A stretch of DNA of 39,369 bases, taken from Ideonella sp. MAG2 (lineage in GTDB: Bacteria > Pseudomonadota > Gammaproteobacteria > Burkholderiales > Burkholderiaceae_C). Position numbers and translations under genes: made by a program. The notes below the pieces were generated by a model. It was given only the letters and a program-made list of their open reading frames with translations. It had not been told where the DNA came from and did not search any database. The stretch spans positions 739,767-779,135 of the forward strand of contig PTEU01000002.1 in NCBI GenBank assembly GCA_004359425.1, read 5' to 3'. Of this stretch, positions 36,237 to 39,369 are shown piece after piece; positions within the stretch are counted from its first letter, which is position 1; each line of letters opens with the position of its first letter.

Positions 36237-37190
36237 TTAAACCGGTAACGGCGGTGTCACATGATCACCATCATGTTTCTGCCAGGGGTCCAGGTGGGTC
36301 ATGAGATTGAGCACGCGGTGGCGCTGCATCACGCGGTGGCGGGCTTCGACGGCAATGTCGTGGCCCGCTTCGATGGTCAGCTCAGCATCCACTTCCAGGT
36401 GTGCATCCACCACGATCATGTCGCCCATCTTGCGGGTGTGCAGGTCATGCACACCGCGCACGCCGGGGGTCTCCAGCAGCGTGGCGCGGATGGCGGCAAC
36501 CTCTTCGTCATCGGCAGCGCGGTCCATCAAATCGTGCAGGGCGTCCCAGCCAAACTGCCAGCCCATTTTGCTGACCATGAAGCCCACAATCAAGGCGGCC
36601 ACCGGGTCGAGGATGGGATAGCCCGCCAAGTTGCCGATGATGCCCAAACCGACCACCAATGAAGACGCAGCGTCTGAGCGCGCATGCCAAGCATTGGCCA
36701 CCAGCATGCTGGAGCGCACCCGCTTGGCCACCGCCAGCATGTAGCGAAACAGCAGCTCTTTGGCCACCAGCGCGCCGCCCGCCACCCACAGGGCGGCGAT
36801 GTGCACCGGCTGCACAGACTCAGGCGTCTGCAGCTTTTGCGCGGCCGACCACAACATGCCCACGCCCACGGCCAGCAGCAAGCCGCCCAGCACCAGCGAG
36901 GCGGCCGTCTCAAAGCGGTGGTGCCCGTAGGGGTGGTCCTCGTCGGCATCTTTCTTGGCATGGTGGCCGGCAAACAGCACCACAAAATCAGACACCAAGT
37001 CAGACAGGGAGTGAATGCCATCCGCCACCAGGGCCTGCGACTTGGTCATCACCCCGGCGGTGATCTGCACTGCCGTCAACACCAGATTGACCGCCACGCT
37101 GATCCACGTGCTGCGCGACGCGGCGGCTGCTCGCTCGGCGGGGCTGTGTTCGTCGTCTTCGGATTCGTCAAAAGGCGGGGTAATGTTCAT
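36237..37190 (-). CDS. Cation diffusion facilitator metal transporter
   Basis: A 317-residue CDF-family antiporter that exports divalent metal ions (Zn, Co, Fe or Mn) from the cytoplasm using the proton gradient. It has six membrane helices. The metal site residues are in helix II, ALVADGIHSLSDLVSDF (HxxxD), and helix V, NAWHARSDAASSLVVG (HxxxD). A cytoplasmic C-terminal domain contains GVRGVHDLHTRKMGDMIVVDAHLEVD. An acidic N-terminus precedes helix I. Metal specificity cannot be set from sequence by eye. Confidence 0.92.
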   Translation of the reverse strand: MNITPPFDESEDDEHSPAERAAAASRSTWISVAVNLVLTAVQITAGVMTKSQALVADGIHSLSDLVSDFVVLFAGHHAKKDADEDHPYGHHRFETAASLVLGGLLLAVGVGMLWSAAQKLQTPESVQPVHIAALWVAGGALVAKELLFRYMLAVAKRVRSSMLVANAWHARSDAASSLVVGLGIIGNLAGYPILDPVAALIVGFMVSKMGWQFGWDALHDLMDRAADDEEVAAIRATLLETPGVRGVHDLHTRKMGDMIVVDAHLEVDAELTIEAGHDIAVEARHRVMQRHRVLNLMTHLDPWQKHDGDHVTPPLPV

Positions 37191-37260
37191 GGGCGGCGCG
37201 AAGGCTGCGGCAAAGCGCTATTAGACCGCGCGCTGCGTGGCCCGGCCTGAGGCGCTGTGC

Positions 37261-37785
37261 TCAGCCCAGCGCTTCAGCCACCGTGGCCAAGCGCACCCGG
37301 GTGGACAGCGCATGCAAGGCGATAGCGTGCAGCATCTCGCTGACGGTGGTGCTGGCGTCACTCAACACCGTGACCTTGGCAAAGCTTTCAGCCTGCTTGC
37401 TGATGGCCGTGTGGGTGACGCAGTTCTGGGTCATCATGCCGCAGACGATCAGCTCATCGACGCCCAGTGAGTCCAAAGTGGCCTTCAGCGTGGTGCGCTC
37501 AAAACTGTCGGCAAAGTGCTTGATGACCACCGGCGCGTCGGGCGCGGCCGCCAGCACGCGGGGGTGGATCTGCACCCCTTCGGTACCCGCATTGAAAAAG
37601 GGCGAGAGGCCCGCTGCGGGGTCGGCCACATGCTGCACATGGACCACGGGCACGCCACGGGCGCGGGCGGCGGCCATGGCCGCCTCGACCTGGGCCAGCG
37701 TGGCCTCGGTATCGGCCAGCGCAAAGGCGCCGCCAGGGAAATAGTCGTTTTGCAGATCGATCACGATCAAGGCGGGACGGCTCAT
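37261..37785 (-). CDS. Isochorismatase-family cysteine hydrolase
   Basis: A 174-residue cysteine hydrolase of the isochorismatase-like superfamily. The catalytic triad is visible as Asp in ALIVIDLQNDYF, Lys in VVIKHFADSF and Cys in VCGMMTQNCV. The start at 37785 follows GGAG, and longer in-frame upstream codons lie in the promoter region. The family includes nicotinamidases and N-carbamoyl hydrolases; the true substrate is unknown. It is divergent from the GlxA-type regulator, which commonly controls such neighbours. Confidence 0.88.
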   Translation of the reverse strand: MSRPALIVIDLQNDYFPGGAFALADTEATLAQVEAAMAAARARGVPVVHVQHVADPAAGLSPFFNAGTEGVQIHPRVLAAAPDAPVVIKHFADSFERTTLKATLDSLGVDELIVCGMMTQNCVTHTAISKQAESFAKVTVLSDASTTVSEMLHAIALHALSTRVRLATVAEALG

Positions 37786-37913
37786 CAGAATCTCCAAAGG
37801 GGGTTGCGATGGGCACATTGTTGGATTCAGGCGCATGATGGACCAGTGGCCTAAAGCGTCATATTGGTTAAGATTGGGCCAGCCGACACTCCCCAAGTCC
37901 GACAGGCTCCTAG

Positions 37914-38708
37914 ATGACCCACAAGACCGCCCCCTGCCGCGTTGCCGTGGTCGCCTTCGACCGCATCAGCCCCTTTCATCTCTCGGTGCCCTGCGTGGTG
38001 TTTGGCGAGGCCATGCCCGAGCCCGGCCACTTCAGCGTTCAGGTCTGCAGCGCCGACCCCCAACCCCTGCGCAGCAGCGCCGGCTTCGACATCTCGGGCT
38101 TGGCCAGCCTGCGCGCCTTGCAAACGGCCGACGCCATCATCATCCCCAGTTGGCGCGACGTGCACGAGGCACCACCGGCCGCCCTGCTGCGGGCGCTGCG
38201 CAGCGCCCATGCGCGCGGCGCCCATATCGTCGGCCTGTGCTTAGGCGCTTATGTGCTGGCCGCTGCGGGCTTGCTGGACGGCCTGCGCGCCACCACCCAC
38301 TGGAGCGCCGCCGCCGACTTTGCGAAACGCTTTCCGGCCATTGACCTGGACCCCGACGTGCTCTACGTGCAGCGGGGCCGCCTGCTGACCTCGGCCGGCA
38401 CCGCCGCCGGTATCGACTGCTGCCTGCACCTGCTGCGCGAGCGCTTAGGCACCGAGATGGCCAACCGCGTGGCCCGCCGCCTGGTGGTGCCGCCGCCTGA
38501 CCCGCCACTTCAAAGCCCTGACAAATCGCCGCCCGGCCAGAGATTGCAGCTCAAAGTAGCGCTCGTTCATCTCCCGGTCGCTCAAGGCAATAGCCCGTAC
38601 AGCACCACTTTGGAGGTGCTGGCGCAGAGCCACGCCGCCGCAGAACGTGACGGCCCGCTGTGCACCCTGATGAGCAGCCACATAGTTGATCAGCGGATAC
38701 AGATGTGA
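37914..38708 (+). CDS. GlxA/FtrA-type AraC regulator, DNA-binding domain lost
   Basis: The reading frame of 264 residues begins as a regulator with an N-terminal DJ-1/PfpI-like domain: VAVVAFDRISPFHLSVPCVVFGE, ADAIIIPSWRDVHE, HIVGLCLGAYVLAAAGLLDG, RATTHWSAAADFAKRFP and LTSAGTAAGIDCCLHLLRERLG. It keeps family sequence to RVARRLVVPP (about 38493). The expected AraC helix-turn-helix is missing, and the remaining ~70 residues are antisense reading of a LysR gene. A short stretch in another frame (LTRHFKALT, about 38497-38523) resembles the end of an AraC domain. As drawn the protein could not bind DNA. It is divergent from the cysteine hydrolase gene, its likely target. Confidence 0.75.
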   Translation: MTHKTAPCRVAVVAFDRISPFHLSVPCVVFGEAMPEPGHFSVQVCSADPQPLRSSAGFDISGLASLRALQTADAIIIPSWRDVHEAPPAALLRALRSAHARGAHIVGLCLGAYVLAAAGLLDGLRATTHWSAAADFAKRFPAIDLDPDVLYVQRGRLLTSAGTAAGIDCCLHLLRERLGTEMANRVARRLVVPPPDPPLQSPDKSPPGQRLQLKVALVHLPVAQGNSPYSTTLEVLAQSHAAAERDGPLCTLMSSHIVDQRIQM

Positions 38709-39135
38709 GCTGGTGAACACGGCCTCCGGGTGAAGGCCTTGGCGGCTACAGCTGATCTCCAGCAACTGGCGCAAGGTGGACCCTGGCGCTGGCAGGGCCA
38801 GCGGATAGGCCAGCACTTGGGCCAATGACACTTGCCGCGCTTGGGCCAGTGGGTGGCTCGCAGCCACCACGGCCAGCACGGGTGAGGGGTGGCGAAACTT
38901 GACCTCTAGCCCGCGTTCGGACGTGAGGTTGACGGTGACGCCGATATCGGCCTCTCCCTCGCGCACGCGACGCACCACCTCGGCCTGCACGCACATGTCC
39001 AGCATGAAGACGATGCCGGGGCTTTGTGCCTGAAACTGGGCAATAAGCTCGGGCAAGAATTCGTGGGCAAAACCTTCGGTGGCGGCCAACCGCACCTGCC
39101 CCATGCGCAGTCCGCGCAGCGCCAAGATCTCAGCG
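38515..39135 (-). pseudogene. LysR-family regulator fragment, both ends missing
   Basis: The minus strand encodes the effector-binding domain of a LysR regulator: GQVRLAATEGFAHEFLPELI, FMLDMCVQAEVVRRVREGEADIGVTVN, VVAASHPLAQ, VTFCGGVALRQHL and AIALSDREMNERYFELQSLAGR. The N-terminal winged helix is absent because the sequence runs into a Tn5 mosaic end at 39136-39153. The apparent start codon of the open frame lies inside that adapter sequence. The C-terminus also breaks off near 38520, where it merges with the GlxA remnant. Confidence 0.8.
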
Positions 39136-39172
39136 TGTCTCTTATACACATCTAGATGTGTATAAGAGACAG
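39136..39172. other. Back-to-back Tn5/Nextera mosaic ends (sequencing adapter)
   Basis: TGTCTCTTATACACATCT (39136-39153) is followed at once by AGATGTGTATAAGAGACAG (39154-39172). These are the two orientations of the 19-base hyperactive Tn5 mosaic end used in tagmentation libraries, the first lacking its outer base. Their presence in a perfect palindrome marks an artificial junction between two library fragments rather than genomic DNA. Confidence 0.93.
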
Positions 39173-39307
39173 ACTATGAACAAGGTACCACTCAGGGAAT
39201 GTCAGGAATGTCTGATCTGGTGTCCGCACGTGCTCCTGAGGCAGGCTGGTGGCATGACTGACGGCGCTGATCGCTAACAACAAGGCAACGAATAGGCCCC
39301 TTATCAC
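39173..39307 (-). pseudogene. Alternative 5' fragment of the gene at 31330-31947
   Basis: On the minus strand this gives 45 codons from the same GTG start: MIRGLFVALLLAISAVSHA, a typical signal peptide, then TSLPQEHVRTPDQTFLTFPEWYLVHS, before the adapter cuts it. The first 20 bases equal those at 31928-31947 and then diverge. It reads like the intact beginning of the protein whose internal copy lacks this part. Confidence 0.75.
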
Positions 39308-39369
39308 CTCGCCACCTCAGCACGTCGAATGAAACAAAACAGCGTGTTGTCGGTCGGGTCACCTGCCTG
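39288..39369. repeat. 82-base exact duplicate of 31928-32009
   Basis: Positions 39288-39369 equal 31928-32009 base for base. They cover the C-terminal codons of the FAD/methyltransferase gene (stop at 39304-39306) and the overlapping start of the next gene. The match is cut by the window end on one side and by sequence divergence on the other. Together with the mosaic ends, this indicates an assembly-graph or read artefact rather than a genomic repeat. Confidence 0.9.
39304..39369 (-). pseudogene. Duplicated 3' end of the FAD oxidase/methyltransferase gene
   Basis: Twenty-one codons and the stop (…DPTDNTLFCFIRRAEVAR) identical to the end of the gene at 31944-34190. It is part of the 82-base duplicate created by the chimeric right end of the window. 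Confidence 0.85.

Noticed and set aside
39140..39172. Inverted repeat as a transposon end or terminator
   Set aside because: It matches the engineered Tn5 mosaic end in both orientations, so it is library adapter, not a natural element.

Overview
The window looks like a high-GC betaproteobacterium, most likely order Burkholderiales (Comamonadaceae-like). I infer this from the style of pntB, fadD, rsmE, the DUF1176, DUF1302 and DUF1329 proteins and the aromatic-amine and methanol dehydrogenase clusters. No rRNA or tRNA was seen and no database was searched.

Layout. 1-5271: housekeeping genes (end of a pntA-type gene, pntB, a DUF1176 protein, fadD, rsmE). 5596-8690: an aromatic amine dehydrogenase (AADH) operon, with heavy chain aauB, maturation thioredoxin aauD, tryptophan-tryptophylquinone light chain aauA and two monohaem cytochromes c. 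8752-16830: a colinear DUF1329 / DUF1302 / RND-exporter set, an AraC regulator and an acyl-CoA synthetase. 16827-27913: a divergent C1-oxidation locus. Reading leftward are glutathione-dependent formaldehyde dehydrogenase, formaldehyde-activating enzyme, S-formylglutathione hydrolase, a SoxYZ-like carrier and a metallo-hydrolase of the 'quinoprotein relay' type. Reading rightward are a lanthanide-type PQQ methanol dehydrogenase (xoxF), its cytochrome (xoxG), a periplasmic binding protein (xoxJ), a small Cys-containing secreted protein and an AcoR-type sigma-54 activator. A canonical GG-N10-GC sigma-54 promoter lies ahead of xoxF. 27931-31212: small leftward genes (DUF4124, DUF6622, anti-sigma-like zinc-finger protein, alpha/beta hydrolase, two unknowns). 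31330-34603: a lower-GC leftward cassette with a DUF805 protein, an FAD-oxidase/SAM-methyltransferase fusion and an unknown protein, followed by a truncated IS5-family element. 35662-39135: a secreted protein, a CDF metal transporter, a cysteine hydrolase, a truncated GlxA/FtrA regulator and a LysR fragment.

How the genes work together. The xox/frm half makes a coherent pathway: methanol to formaldehyde in the periplasm (XoxF, electrons to XoxG), then S-hydroxymethylglutathione, S-formylglutathione and formate in the cytoplasm. The AADH half would oxidise aromatic amines to aldehydes with electrons passed to c-type cytochromes.

Integrity. Several genes are cut and joined to a different gene: aauB/aauD near 6720, the RND exporter to a YCF48-like tail near 13935, the unknown gene near 31927, the IS5 transposase near 35650, and GlxA/LysR near 38495-38520. 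The last ~235 bases hold two back-to-back Tn5/Nextera mosaic ends (39136-39172), then a fragment that repeats 31928-32009 exactly and continues into sequence that looks like the part missing at 31927. The right end is therefore an artefactual join, and the other junctions may be artefacts too. They should be verified against reads before any biological reading of the truncated genes.
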